Of a stretch of DNA of 64,000 nucleotides, positions 13,201 to 24,800 are shown in pieces. Source of the DNA: Puffinus mauretanicus (taxonomy: Eukaryota > Chordata > Aves > Procellariiformes > Procellariidae); assembly GCA_023333565.1 (NCBI GenBank), contig JAJKFH010000028.1:124001-188000 (forward strand). The letters are read 5' to 3'. Under the pieces are notes generated by a model. The model saw only the letters and a list, made by a program, of their open reading frames with translations, was not told the origin of the DNA and did not search any database. Position 1 is the stretch's first letter, and each line of letters begins with the position of its first letter. Made by a program: the position numbers and the translations under genes.

Positions 13201-16200
13201 TGCTTAGGGTATATCTTTCCTGGAGAGGAGGACCTCAGCAACGTGTCCAAGGCCATTGCTGCTCCTGTGAGGGAGCCGCGTCTATAGCAGTCCTGTGTTT
13301 TTGTACATTTTTAAGATCTATAACATTTGCAGGCTCTGCAAAGAGTAAAAGGATGGATTGAAATGACCATGTTGCCTTAGTTGTGCTGTGCTTAGATGTG
13401 CGGTGATGGATTCAATAAAAGCCTCCAATGAGATAATAAGCGTACAGCACTTTTTAGATCAATGTCCGTATTTTTTCTTTGGTATTTTTATTGCAAACTG
13501 CAGCATTTTTTAAGGAAAAAACCCAAAACATTTCCACTAGCTTGCCATAGGATTATTTTTAAAAGCCTGTGTTCAACTCACTGGTATTAAGTATCAGTAT
13601 ATGTGCTAATACAAGTATCAGGAGCTCTGAAAATTTGGATTCAAAAATTTACCAGGAAGTCTTGTAATTTGTTAACCATAATAAATAACTCATGGATATC
13701 ACATTTGATGCATGTCTTTTGCAAATAATTAAAAGAAAAATGCTGTTTACTTTGGAAGTAACAGAGTTGTCCTGTTACACCATTATACATAATAGCTTTT
13801 AAATATCTTTTTCTGAGTAGCACTGCGCCATACGCAGCCTTCATTGATGGTAGTACAAGTGTGCGGGTAGCATTTGTAATTTCGGGTAGGTAGTAGTACA
13901 TAATGGAAGAGTTCTGCTTGCAAGGAATAGTAGATTTCTGGGGTTGATGCATGCAAAATTATTAGGTGGCTGCCTTCCAATTTTGTGCACAGTTACTAGG
14001 ATTATTCTTGTTAAGGCAGCAGTTTCCCTGCGTACATCGCCGGCTAGTCTTGCAGTTGGCTTTTTCACAAGTAGATTTCCAGTGATGGAAATTGTTCACT
14101 GTCGTTAACACAGTTTGGGGGGTGTGGTGCTCAAGTCCAGGCATAGGACTTCAGTGGAGTAAAATGCATATTAGAGGAGCTGATTATCAATTCCCAGGAG
14201 ATGCAGAAAATGAATCCAGTCTTGGTAGAATTGGTACAGCTTGCAGAATTCAGAGCTACATTTTCTAGAGAAGATTTTCATTTAACTGGCTGAAAGGCAA
14301 AACGAAGTTTTTATGAAGTGGATTGAAATGGGGGAAGTAAATGAACTGAAATTATGCATATTAAATAAACGTTAATAACCAGTGTTTCTTGCAGTGCCCG
14401 TGGAATTTGTGCAGGCATCAAAGACATACTTGCTTTGGAAAAACTCAGCTAGTGCTACAATGCTAGACCCCATACTGGCCATAAAAGCAGCCCAGGGGAG
14501 TTGCTATAAAAGCGTTTATGTCAAGAATTTGAACCTTTGGGGCTGGCGTACTGTAGCGATTGCAGAATTTCAAAGCTTTGTGCTACACAGAGCAAGATAA
14601 AATAGGGTAAATCCCTCAGGAACGAACAAAAGTGCGGGAGCATCATATAAAATAAATGTGACAAGGCCTTAGTGGGTTTTAAACTTTATATTCATAGATT
14701 TTAAGGCCAGAAGGGACTGATAGGATTGTGTAGTATGACCTCCTGCATAACAGGCAACAGGACTTCCCTGAATTAATTCCTGCTTGATGTACAATAGCTG
14801 TGGTTGAACTAAAGCAATAGTTTTCAACGTTTTTCAAGCTCTGGATCCCTAAATATTTGCTATACTAACTTCACTGAACAGCAAACTTAATTGTCAGATG
14901 TTAATTAACTAGGTAGGCTTTTAGTTGTCTTTGATGGACGTGTTGTCCGGTGATTCCTGGAGATCTGGGGATCACAGTTTCAGAAGGAGTGAACTAGACA
15001 GAAGCAAGTAAAAGGGCAAAGGCGGGGGTCTTGACCCAACTCTGTAAGTTGCATTTCAGGTTCTAATAAGAAACAGTTATGCCTGCATGTCCCTATGTAA
15101 TGAATTTTCTATTTAATCTATAACTAAATAAATACACTGAGCTGAACCCATAAACAAAACTTAGCCATTCAGACTGAGAATGGTGATCTTCCCTCAGGGA
15201 ATATGGTGAAAACTTAACAGCAACCTTTCATTAACCATACAAAATACATTGCAAAGCAGACGGTATGTACAGCCATCAGGCGTACCGCTCTGCTAATGTA
15301 GTAGCAAAAAGTAACTGATTTAAGTTTTTGGTATTTGGTGAAGCTGGGAACAACGCTTTTTGTTCTCTTTGGAGATGAAGTAAATCCTGTGGAACAGTGG
15401 AATATGTTGCAATATTTAAATTATGGACAGTGGTCAATAAGGGACTTAAGGGGAGTGTGTGGAAATATGGAATGAAGGGGAAGTAGAAGTCATAGCTATC
15501 CCATCCCATTTTCTGTTCAGTGACTACTCCACTATACATCTTTAAAATGCCAGGGTAAGATAGGTAGCCTTTGTAGTTGTGAGGAAAGTGCCAAGAAATT
15601 AAGGGGACTTTCTCTTTTTTTAATGTTTGCTATTTTTCATTCAACGTTTGACCTCTTGCAGATTTAGTTATACTAAATGAAGACTGCATGCAGGTATTTT
15701 CAAAGTGCAGAATACGTTGGATTTTTCAAGAAAAAATCTCTATGCTAACAGACATACTGTGTCAGGACTGCAATTGAGAATAACATATGAAAAAGAGAAG
15801 AATTCACTCAGGATTCTTACAGCCATTATGATTTGGTCACTTTGACCAAGAGCCCTACTTGAAGTTGCATTTTGTTAGCTTGCCCATTGACTGCACTAGG
15901 TTTGTGTTAAATTTATTGTGACATACCAGATTTGTATTTGTATAAGTAAAACCTCAACAGCAATATTTCATTCAATTTTTCTGGATCAAAAAAAAAAATC
16001 AAGGGAACAACTGTGGTAGACGTAAACATTTTATGACGAGGTTCATGACTTCTCTCCCTCCTTTCCCTGACTGCTCCTTTTCCATCACAAACCCTCTGTA
16101 AGTAGGAGTTTTCACAGTGATGGAAAGAGGATCGCCCGTGCTCCAGGCATGGTAGGGTGCCACAAATCAACTTTGTAAAAACACCTGACTAATTGTAGTG

Positions 16201-19200
16201 GCTACAATAATCACGTATTAGCTATTGACTTAGAATAATTTCTGTGACAATTGCCTTGTTTTAGCCTTTCTTTAAGTAACTGAATCTTGAAAGCATTTTC
16301 TGAACATTGCAGAGGTGGTTGTGCACTTCTGTAAAAAAAGGCAACTTATCTTCAGAACCCTTTGTATTGTTATTATTTATTAGCATTTCAGTTACGCCTG
16401 GACACTGAAAAGGTAGATTAAAACGCTGTTGCATTATAGTCTGAGCAAGCAAACAGTAAAAGTACGGCCCCTCCTGCAAGTCTGTGTGAGCCCAGTCCGG
16501 TGGCCAGCTGTTACTCGGGAGTCTTTCATCTAAAACTCTTGTTAACTCTTTTACCTATAAACACTGTTGTACCTATAAACAACTTGAACCACGCTTGTGA
16601 ACTACTTGTGAAAGCGTATTTCGATGAACTGTGAACACTATGAGCAAAGACCTCAGGCACAGGCCTTTGCAAAGATCTGTGTAGACTGGATCCATCCATA
16701 TGTCTACCTTTAAGTACATACTCATAAGTCACATACGTTAAGGCACTTGTGAATTTGTCCACATGATTTAACGGAGAGACAGAGCTACCTCGTATACCTG
16801 CTGCAGCCATTTATAGCTTTTCCTGAGTTCAGTAGAAGATGCTGGCTATAACCTGAAAACAAGAATTACAGGTAATAATTCTGGCTTCAGGGAAGAAAAC
16901 ATTACTTTACAGGCTAAAATTAGTGACTGAATCATGCAGAACCCCACAGAGGCTTATTGTTCATCTTTGGAAGTCCCAGTGTATTGGACAGAGCATCTTC
17001 GTGCATACAGTATCGTGTAAAGTGTGCCTTTGGCACACTTGGTGGAGCTGGGAAATGAACTGAAATCTTCAATACTTAATCTGTATTTTTAAATCTTATT
17101 TAACAGAACTCTCCCAGTAATATGAGCATGAGTAATCAGCCTGGCACTCCCAGGGATGACGGTGAGATGGGTGGAAACTTCCTAAACCCTTTTCAGAGTG
17201 AGAGCGTAAGTATTTCTTTACCTAATTTTTTTTTTACTTTGTGAACCTTTATCTCTGGCATTTTGTTTAACAAAAGAAAAATAACCGCAAGAACAAACAG
17301 TTTTGTAGTGTACTTGTAATGCAGTACTGTGCTCTGTATGTTTTTTACTAGCTTCTAAAATTATAGTATTCATTCAACAAAAAAGTGTGCAAAATACTGC
17401 TAGAAGTTGAGCTGAAACTGGAAGATGTGGGAAGTGTACATTTACTGCAGAAACTCTTTTTTCTAGATTAAGAGGTCAATGAAAGTTGGATCTGTCAAGC
17501 AGTAATAATTACGCCTCATGTATTTGGTAATGCACGACAGGCATTTGTGAGGCAATATCCAAGCAGCCTAAATGCACATAGTTGACAGATCCTTACACCT
17601 GAGTGTTTCAATGTGTGGTTGCCCAACCTTTGACTCCTGAACAATGTGTTTTGCAGGGAATGTCTTTTAGAACAGGATTCACACCGAAGTACATAATTAG
17701 AGCATCAGTAGATCTCATGTTGCTATTAGAGCCAGAAAAAGCAAAGGTTCCCTCTAGTGTTCATTCTGGGACAAATGATGGTCTTTTAAAATGAAGAATG
17801 CTTGAGGCAGCCAAACATGGTGTAAAACACATTAGAAAGCAAGACTACAGTATTTTCATACTCATGTGCCTGAAGCTGGGTTTCTAAATCCACGTTTAGG
17901 TTCCTAAATAGGAGTGGCCTGATTTTTCAGAAGTGCTGAGTGACTTCAACACTTCTATTCTTATTGGAAATCACTGCTGCCAGAAGTGAGTGCAACTTCA
18001 TTAACTATGCCAGTGGTGAACTTCAGCTTAGAAATTATGATGAGTAAACAGTTTCTGTTGGATCACAAAACAGTCAAATTGCATGGCAAATTTCATGGGA
18101 ATCAGATTTTGGGGGTTTTGGGGTTTGCTGCTTTAACTAGTGAAAAGGAAGAGTTTCTGCATGTTAGCTGTTGGTATCTTCATAAAGAGGGCACATGTTC
18201 AGAGTCTGTGGAGTATTGGAGAAAATTGGTTTGTACAACCCAAAAAGACTGATGTTTCGATATCTGCCAAAAAAACAGTAACCGCAGAACCTCCATTAAG
18301 TGTGATCCTTGGTCATGGTAACCTTTGACTCTCAATTTGGTATGCGTTACTTGTACTGAGGGCAGGCAAGCCAGTTCACCAAACTAAGGTCATGAAAAGA
18401 AGGACATCAGCTGTACTCAAAAGAAAATGAGTTTTCTTAGGCTCTTACTGGATTCTAGGTGCTCCTAGATACTGTTTTCCTACCTGAAGGAGTTTGGGAC
18501 CCAGTTTTCTCAAGGTTTTACATAAGATGTATGCCTACAAGGCATGCATTGTACATGCCACTTGCATTTTAGTCTACTTCTAGGCATCACTTCCTTTCTA
18601 GCACGAGTCACATTGTAGTCTTTGGAAACTGTCTTTCTTTCTGATTCATATTTCGTTACTTGGAGTAGGCATTATTATGAAGTCCTTTCTCAGGCAAATT
18701 TGCTGTTCAGTTCACCAGGAGTTTTGCTTCGGAGTGGGGAACAGTGCTTGGCTAATAATAAGTTAAAAATCACAAACACCTTTAGATCATCTTTAGATTC
18801 CTTGTCCAAAGTAGATTACCCACGTGCTTTGGCTCAGGTACAGGAAATCACTTGAACAAATGCTTTGCTTTAAGCATTTGAGTTGGTTTCTGACATTGGC
18901 TACAGATAAGCATGTTCTTACTGGCTTTGCTGACCCACTGTGGGGAGCGCTTAGCACATGATGGGACAGACAAACCATCAGGGACCTGGCATGGGACAAA
19001 ACAGACTTCACCCAAGTGGTCCATTCTATGCAGTTTACATGACACAGAAGACCCATCCAAAATGCTTTTTCTAATATGCTTGGACACTTGGAAATGACCA
19101 GCTTGAAACTCTAGCTTTGGCAGGTTTTTTATGGCATCTGTTTTTGCAAAAGCAAATTTATCTTTCTGTTTCTTGTATCAGTTTTCATAACGCTTCTTGC

Positions 19201-20014
19201 ATTTGAGCATTTTCTTCTACTTAGAAGTTTTTAGGCCAAATTAAGTGTTTCTGCAGTCCGCAATTTTCACTTTAAAAACAAATTAGGCATATAGATATGC
19301 ACTTATTCTAGGCATTGTGGTGTCCCATTGATTATTGTAACGAAGTACTGCTAAGTTGAGGGCAACTATAGCTTGTATAAGGGCTGCAGTTCAGTTTGTG
19401 TTACAGTAATAATGTAAAGTGGTGACTGAATTTTTGGTTCACATAAAGGAGAATGACCACTGATCCTTGATTCAGCTTGCCTCCTAATATCGATAAGACA
19501 AAATAATACAGACCAAAAAGCCCAGTTTAATTCCACTCAGACATATCTTCATTCCCTTTTTTCCATAAAGTAATAAAAAGCTCTCCAAAATATTTATGTG
19601 ATTCAGCCAACCATGAATGCAGCTGGTCTACTTGAGACTAGCCGTCTGCCTGGCTAAACCCCCCCAGAAGCCAACACTGACCCAGAAAACCTCTGGAAAG
19701 CATCAGTGAAGTATTGGTTCATCACACCACCCAGGTAACACCGAAACAGTCTTCAAGGGAGTTGGCTTTATCAGTAATAGTTGTATTTTTACATAACGAA
19801 AGAAGCATAACAGAAGTTATGATACCACAAATTGAACTACAGCCTTAGCACAGGCTACAGTACAAATTTAGGAGGAAGTTCAAACAGCGTGTTGACATTT
19901 GAACTCATTGCTGTGGTCCAGAAGTGGTTTTAGTTACCTGGGGGGAAAAAACGGTTGTTAAAATGTGGATTCCTCTTTTTTCAGTACTCCCCTAGCATGA
20001 CAATGAGTGTGTGA
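4165..20014 (+). CDS. SSBP2: SSBP2, single-stranded DNA-binding protein 2, 3' coding part (six exons, gene starts outside window)
   Basis: Coding exons are 4165-4219, 7407-7477, 8777-8855, 11895-11923, 17107-17205 and 19985-20014. They join in one open frame of 121 codons including TGA, all with AG acceptors and GT donors. The product is the Gly/Pro/Met/Asn-rich C-terminal 120 residues of an SSBP family protein of about 361 residues. It ends in the family's signature tail (NPFQSES, then YSPSMTMSV). The residue pattern fits SSBP2 better than SSBP3 or SSBP4, and ACOT12 lies downstream as expected for SSBP2. Known for the family: the N-terminal LUFS/LisH region, encoded upstream of this window, binds LDB1 and stabilises LIM-homeodomain and GATA complexes in the nucleus. 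The part seen here is the disordered, activating C-terminal region. No frameshift or damage is seen. Paralogue assignment rests on pattern recognition and synteny, not a search. Confidence 0.95.
4220..7406 (+). other. SSBP2 intron
   Basis: The intron is 3.2 kb of ordinary AT-rich sequence. Reading frames of up to 164 codons near 6.0-6.5 kb overlap in several frames and show no recognisable protein. I see no repeat with clear boundaries. Confidence 0.7.
7407..7477 (+). CDS. SSBP2: SSBP2 coding exon
   Basis: The exon is 71 nt between a TTACAG acceptor and a GTAAAT donor. It completes the split Asp codon and reads [19 protein letters not shown] followed by PNRPN, ending in phase 0. The [11 protein letters not shown] segment is highly characteristic of SSBP2/3/4. 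Confidence 0.95.
7478..8776 (+). other. SSBP2 intron
   Basis: The intron is 1.3 kb. The only local feature is a short C-run near 7604-7610. Nothing else can be supported. Confidence 0.75.
8777..8855 (+). CDS. SSBP2: SSBP2 coding exon
   Basis: The exon is 79 nt between a CTTGTAG acceptor and a GTAATG donor. It begins [19 protein letters not shown], continues HHMNGSL, and ends one base into a Gly codon. Methionine and glycine repeats are typical of the SSBP C-terminal region. Confidence 0.95.
8856..11894 (+). other. SSBP2 intron with a CR1-like relic
   Basis: The intron is 3.0 kb. A GC-richer stretch at about 9.4-10.1 kb opens several overlapping frames without recognisable protein. It contains a 17-nt palindrome, ATACCGTTACGGTAT with one flanking base on each side, near 9699-9715. 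A CR1-like relic lies at about 10680-11100. Confidence 0.6.
10680..11100 (+). repeat. Ancient CR1-like LINE 3' fragment (probable)
   Basis: The order of phrases resembles the degraded 3' part of old amniote CR1-type elements: CTTGAACTTCTCCAACTTC, then AGCTGTTCAAAGCTCTGATG, then AGTCTTTTCCTGATTTCC, then GATAGGTGACCAGAATTG. It is heavily mutated, and the boundaries and family are uncertain because I could not run a repeat search. Confidence 0.4.
11895..11923 (+). CDS. SSBP2: SSBP2 29-nt microexon
   Basis: The exon is 29 nt between a TTTAAG acceptor and a consensus GTGAGT donor. It completes a Gly codon and reads [10 protein letters not shown]. It carries the frame from phase 1 to phase 0. Skipping it alone would therefore shift the frame and give a stop after four new codons at the start of the next exon. 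Confidence 0.93.
12825..13310 (+). other. GC-rich patch in SSBP2 intron, function unknown
   Basis: This patch of about 0.5 kb has many CpGs (for example GAGTGCCGCGGCGCTGTCG) and stands out from the AT-rich intron. It has open frames of about 62 codons on both strands over 13068-13287, with no recognisable product. It may be an enhancer, an intronic CpG island or an unidentified repeat. Confidence 0.4.
14690..14830 (+). repeat. Ancient CR1-like repeat fragment (probable)
   Basis: It contains TTTTAAGGCCAGAAGGGAC and then TGACCTCCTGCA (14736-14747), followed by a CAGGCAACAGGACTTCCCTG and ATTCCTGCTTGA series. This phrase order is familiar from old CR1-type relics in reptiles and birds. The same TGACCTCCTGCA core recurs at 61640-61651 with a matching downstream order, so the two are diverged copies of one family. 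Confidence 0.45.
17107..17205 (+). CDS. SSBP2: SSBP2 coding exon (penultimate)
   Basis: The exon is 99 nt (33 codons, phase 0 at both ends) between a TTTAACAG acceptor and a consensus GTAAGT donor. It begins [20 protein letters not shown], followed by [13 protein letters not shown]. The [11 protein letters not shown] and NPFQSES motifs are near-invariant in the family. Confidence 0.96.
17206..19984 (+). other. SSBP2 last intron
   Basis: The intron is 2.8 kb of ordinary AT-rich sequence ending in a T-rich tract and TTTTTTCAG. I see no other feature in it. Confidence 0.75.
19985..20014 (+). CDS. SSBP2: SSBP2 last coding exon with stop codon
   Basis: After a TTTTTTCAG acceptor the frame reads YSPSMTMSV and then TGA at 20012-20014. 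This is the standard SSBP C-terminus. The exon continues into the 3' UTR. Confidence 0.96.
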   Translation, partial: YSPSMTMSV

Positions 20015-20284
20015 TCCGTTAACAAGTCTCGCCATGAAGACCACAGTGAGTTGGCCCTCTTCAGAGAGCTACTGCAGAAGAAAATTATTCGTCCCAGTGT
20101 ACAGTTTAACAAAAGGATCTCAGACACAATCAGACCCACCATTTTTTTTTCTACCATCTCCCCCCGTTTTGTCAAGACAGTGGGTCCCAAACATGATTGA
20201 GACAACTGTAAAGAGTGGCGTAACAGAACTGCCCAAGATGGAACTGCAAACAATTATCTGTGTATGTACATGCGTGGGTTGATG

Positions 20285-20327
20285 TATATGTATGTGTGTG
20301 TGACATAGAAATACACACATACATATA
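20285..20327 (+). other. TG/CA hairpin in SSBP2 3' UTR
   Basis: TATATGTATGTGTGT at 20285-20299 is the exact reverse complement of ACACACATACATATA at 20313-20327. This gives a perfect 15-bp stem with a 13-nt loop. It could form in the mRNA. Alternatively it may be two drifting microsatellites in opposite orientation. Confidence 0.8.
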
Positions 20328-20566
20328 TAGACCCGCAGGACATTGTAAAATATTATCACATGACATCTTAAGTAGAAATGAGAAGTAGGGACTTTTATTC
20401 CTTCTTTTTTTTTTCACGTTTACATTTTAATTATTAAAATTTGCTTTCCCTCTCTCCTCCTGAACTGTTTTATGTTGCATATATCACTGCTTTATAAGTT
20501 ATTTTTTAAGGTGAACTCAAACGATAAATTCTTCTGATTTTGTAAATGTCTGCCATTATGGATAGG

Positions 20567-20572
20567 AATAAA
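20567..20572 (+). other. Candidate proximal poly(A) signal of SSBP2
   Basis: A canonical AATAAA lies 553 nt after the stop. T/G-richer sequence (ACTTGTGTTTGATACC) follows about 25 nt downstream. It is a motif call only. Confidence 0.5.
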
Positions 20573-20892
20573 ATTGCTTATAAGAGCTTTCATTAACTTG
20601 TGTTTGATACCAGTTACCCTGTGAATCACGAACTGTACTGTCTCAAGAAATAGAAGAAAGCTCATCTTAATTTTTTTGAGAAATTTAATAATTTTCACCT
20701 AATTTGGTGATCTTTTTTTTATACTTTGCCTTTAAAAAAAGAAGCACTGAAGGTTATTTTTCTTCTTTAATTGAAGCCTAATATCTGCAATATCTATTTT
20801 AAATGGAAGCCTGAATTTGATACAAGCTTCTCAGTTTATATAGAGTACTATAAGGTTACTGTAAGTGAGATCCAATTGCTATAGAATCTAGC

Positions 20893-20898
20893 AATAAA
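20893..20898 (+). other. Second candidate poly(A) signal of SSBP2
   Basis: AATAAA is followed by GTGTCAGGGCTTCTTCTG, a GU/U-rich downstream element. It would give a 3' UTR of about 0.9 kb. Motif evidence only. Confidence 0.4.
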
Positions 20899-21768
20899 GT
20901 GTCAGGGCTTCTTCTGCCCTTGGAAATGAGTTTTCTATTTAGCATGATCTTCCGTAGGCGAGGTAGTTAGTGGAAATACAGTAGAGTCCTTATCACCGAA
21001 ACCTTTTCTAACAATTTACTACTATGTTTCCCATTTTCAGTGATTCTCAACTGAATCGTAACAATCCATGGTCCTAATTATAAACAGTATTTCCCAAGCC
21101 CATTCAGAAAATCAGGTCACCCTGCTACTTGGGTGTGTATTTTTCACCACGTCTATTAGAATGAATTTCCCCAAAACTTCCCAGTAAGCAGTCTTGTTTT
21201 TTTTTTTTTGAGCCAAAATGATGGAGTAAACTTTTTATGACTACTAGCCTTGTGAGGGTCTTGCCTTTTACCATGAACAGAAGAGGAACAAAGGTCTGGG
21301 CCATTTTATAAAGAGGTCGGCCTATTAGACATGAAAGCTGGGGATAAAATGGAGAAAAGGCAAAGGAAATGCTTCTGGAAGCAATCCCGTATCTCTTCAG
21401 GCAAAGCTCTAAAACCAAGATTATGGTACATTTAGTTCCTAATGACTTCCAGCTCCCCCAAGAAAACAAGAGTTTTCAGTTGTGTAGTGATCAACAGGTT
21501 GATGATCAGCGATGTGGGCACGAAGTGGCTGAACAAAAATTCATGCCACAGACAAAAAGCAAAGTCCCCTCCTTGGTCTTTGCATATAGAAGAGCCACTT
21601 ACATTGAAGGAGAGTTCTGAGATATGGTTATGTCCATGAAGTCTTGCAAGGAGACTTTTTTTCATGAACTTGTGGTAAAGAAGTGTATGTAATGGGCTCA
21701 TTGTGGTGGTAGCTGCACATAATGGGATGCGTAAGGAATACTGCAATCTTCTAACTCATTTTTATTTA

Positions 21769-21816
21769 CATATATTATAAATATATACACATATATATAC
21801 ACATATATAATATATG
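21769..21816. repeat. AT-rich microsatellite (TATA/CACA)
   Basis: Alternating TA and CA dinucleotides (ATATACACATATATATACAC and similar) run for about 48 nt. Confidence 0.85.
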
Positions 21817-24800
21817 AAAATAAAAAGATGTAACACTTTTTACTCTCTTGTTAGGGCTATTCAAAGATGAAACTCTTGGAGGCTTAAAATTATGTTAAAA
21901 TATCAAAGATTTTGGTAGCATTACTTTTTAGGAATAATAACAACTTTGATTAGCTGTAAACATAAACTAGATAGTCATTATATGGTTTTGTGGACTTTAT
22001 TCCCAATGATTATGAAGGTTGCATTCATTTGCTTATCTTTGGAAGACACTTTGTTGCTGTCTCAAAAGATGCTAGAAGACCCTACTATTGATTTGAGTCA
22101 CAAAAACACAAAATCAGATTTAATTTCCTAAGACCCTTCGCTGTTGTCACTAATACCACTGGTTTCAGTGGCTATGTCCCCAGTGCACCCCAGCTTCTCC
22201 CACAAGCACTGCAGAGTCCAGGCGTCCTTGCAGCCTGCATTTGGCATCTAACTTATCCTTGGTAGCCTTCTAAGAAGGACTTTAGGACTCTTTTCTGCCC
22301 AGTTTCAGTCAGACGATGTCACTGCTACTGGACTAAGGTAGATGGGTACGTCTGGACTATGCATCAAGTGCCATGCACCAGGTAAGTGTGCCCTCGAGTG
22401 AGCTCTTAAACCATTGAGTGCATGTGGGCTCTGTTGTGTATCTCCAGGGGAACCCCCTGTACTGTCCCATGCCAAGCTGGGGCCCCTGCAGGCAGGCAGT
22501 GTGTCCACTGAGCACGCCACAGCTGGCCGTGGTGGCATCACGGAGGGCTCTCTTACAAGACAGAGCACGTGCCGACGCTGGAGCTTCTTGCTCTGGCAAA
22601 ATTAAGCAGAATCAGGGCTTAGTATTAATCAGAGACTCAGTCTGGGTTTTTTTTCTTTCTGAATTTGGCATTACCTGCAATAGTTTAGCTTATAGGCGCC
22701 TGTTGAGGATGAAAGTCTGACCATTAAATTAACCTGTGCAAAGAAACCCCTTAAATGAAACTACCAACACATATTGAAAATCATTATCAAAAGATGTTAT
22801 CCTGATATATATAAAAGAGCATAACATCCTATCAGGCACATAATTTTTCTTCTGCAGTTCTTTCAAACTCCCTTCTATACAATTTTTCTTACTGCCAGCA
22901 TATCTTTGTTTTCCCTTTCCATTTCTTTTCCAAAACATTTATATCATTAAACGTTGTTGCATTGATACTGCAGCATTAATCTCAGTAAATACATTCCTGG
23001 CTTCAAAATGAACAGGATCAGGCCCTGCTTCTCGTAGCCTGTCATTCTGTGCCCTGATATTGCAAGTTACGGGGTACGTCCAGCACTTCTCGTACCTTCA
23101 TCACCCCACAGGCTGGTAGAATAAAAGATGTGCAAGCTTGCAAAATTTTAGATTTGGAAGATCTGTTTGAATGGCATATCTTATTGTTGCAATTTTTTAT
23201 CAGATATAAGGAAATGTAATCATCTTGCTTTCTGTAGGGAATGCTTACATCCCTGTGCTTACGTACATGAGTGAAGTTACTTACACATGCATTGGTCAGA
23301 TCAGGTGATAATAACCATACATAGGTTCTGCAGCTGAACCATTAGAAAATGATCTTATGTACTAAATATTCAAAATTATAAGTATCCCTTTGGGGTTTTT
23401 TTTAAATATGCATAGAGCTTTTTGCTTGTTCATTTGTTTTCTTTCTTTTCCGTATAAAACCTTGTAAGTTTTTCATCAAATCTAGAGTATTAATGTGGAA
23501 AGACAGACTATTTCCAAGCACTAACTTTTTACTGCCGCTTGTGTTTCTAATGCATTAGATACCAGTGTGTAATGTAACTGCTGTTTATATCTGTCCTTAT
23601 GCAACAGCATTATCAATAATGTCAGAGCTTGTCCAACTCTGGGAGGAATTTTATTTTAAGTGGTGCAGGATAGTTTTTCCACACTGAGTTTTTAAATAGA
23701 TTTTTCTCTTTAATATAGACATAAATAGATCATGATTCTGTAAACGGGTCTTTCAGGCAAGGTAAAAGTAAGGCTTTTTAAAAACAGAAGTGGGGTGAAA
23801 TCTTAGAGTAGCAGAAATAGGGGGTAATGGATCTCTCATACAGCGAGAACTCTGGCAAATATTCTGGCCTCCTAGAAATCAGCTGAAATGGGATTCACTT
23901 GTGAATTTCACAGTGAAACCAGTATTTTACTTGCTGCATAAACCTATGAAAAGGAATATTCATACTCAGATTTTATCTCCGTGTCGCCCAGATTTTATCT
24001 CCATGTCTAAGTCTTGTATAGGCAAGAACAGGGTTTAGGGCAAGGAAGAAGCTCTATGAATCACGTTTAAAGCATGTGGCCTGACATGTGCGTTAAAAAA
24101 ATACCTGGATATTTGCATGTATGGGTTGCATTATTTTCTTAATTGCCTGAGCATGAGGAAGAACTGCAGTTGCACTCCGTGTTCCCCGCCTCCACTGTAG
24201 AGTGAGTTTGGAGCATGTGAAAAACGTGGCAATAACTGGAGTCGAGTCTTTGACACACCATATGCTGCCCAGTGACATGAATGTGCCTCGGAGGCATCTC
24301 AGAGCGACAGTCCCCGGGTCAGAGGGTCGTCCGTCAGCCTGTGGCTGAGGTCCCATTTCCCGGTTTTTGTCTGGAAGCCGCCTGGTTGCAGAGCCCAGAC
24401 CACCAATGGGTCACGTATTCCGAGACCGTAACAACTTTCAGACTTACCAGCCTGCTCCCCTTAATACAGCATTAAATGCCCCATGTCCCAAGATATCCAG
24501 CTGATACTTTCCCTTGCAATGGGAATACACAGCAAGAAATACGTAGGCTAATTATTTATTTTAAATAATTCAAATTAGGAAGAAGTGAATAGAATCTTGC
24601 TTCTTTATGGACAGCAATTCATGTGTCAGAAGGACAGCTTCTTGAACTGGCTAAAAATCATTTTAGTTTTCCCCTGTTCTGTGACTAGCAAATGAAATAC
24701 TGCCTGTAAAGATGATTTGGAATTAGATGGGTAATTTAATGAGGGAACCAGCTGTTACAATATTCAGTGCTGAACATTTTATTCTTTTTTTCCCTATACC

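Larger units (their letters stand above)
11924..17106 (+). other. SSBP2 intron (5.2 kb) with a GC patch and a CR1-like relic
   Basis: This is the longest SSBP2 intron in the window. It is AT-rich except for about 12825-13310 (GC patch, separate entry) and a CR1-like relic at about 14690-14830. No exon-like segment of the SSBP family lies between. Confidence 0.7.
20015..20590 (+). other. SSBP2: SSBP2 proximal 3' UTR
   Basis: This is non-coding sequence directly after the stop and is rich in UTR-like features. It contains a 15-bp TG/CA hairpin (20285-20327), pyrimidine tracts, and an AATAAA at 20567-20572. The first 90 bases resemble the conserved start of the SSBP2 3' UTR as I know it, but I could not align them. 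The end is inferred from the poly(A) signal. A second AATAAA lies at 20893-20898. Confidence 0.65.
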
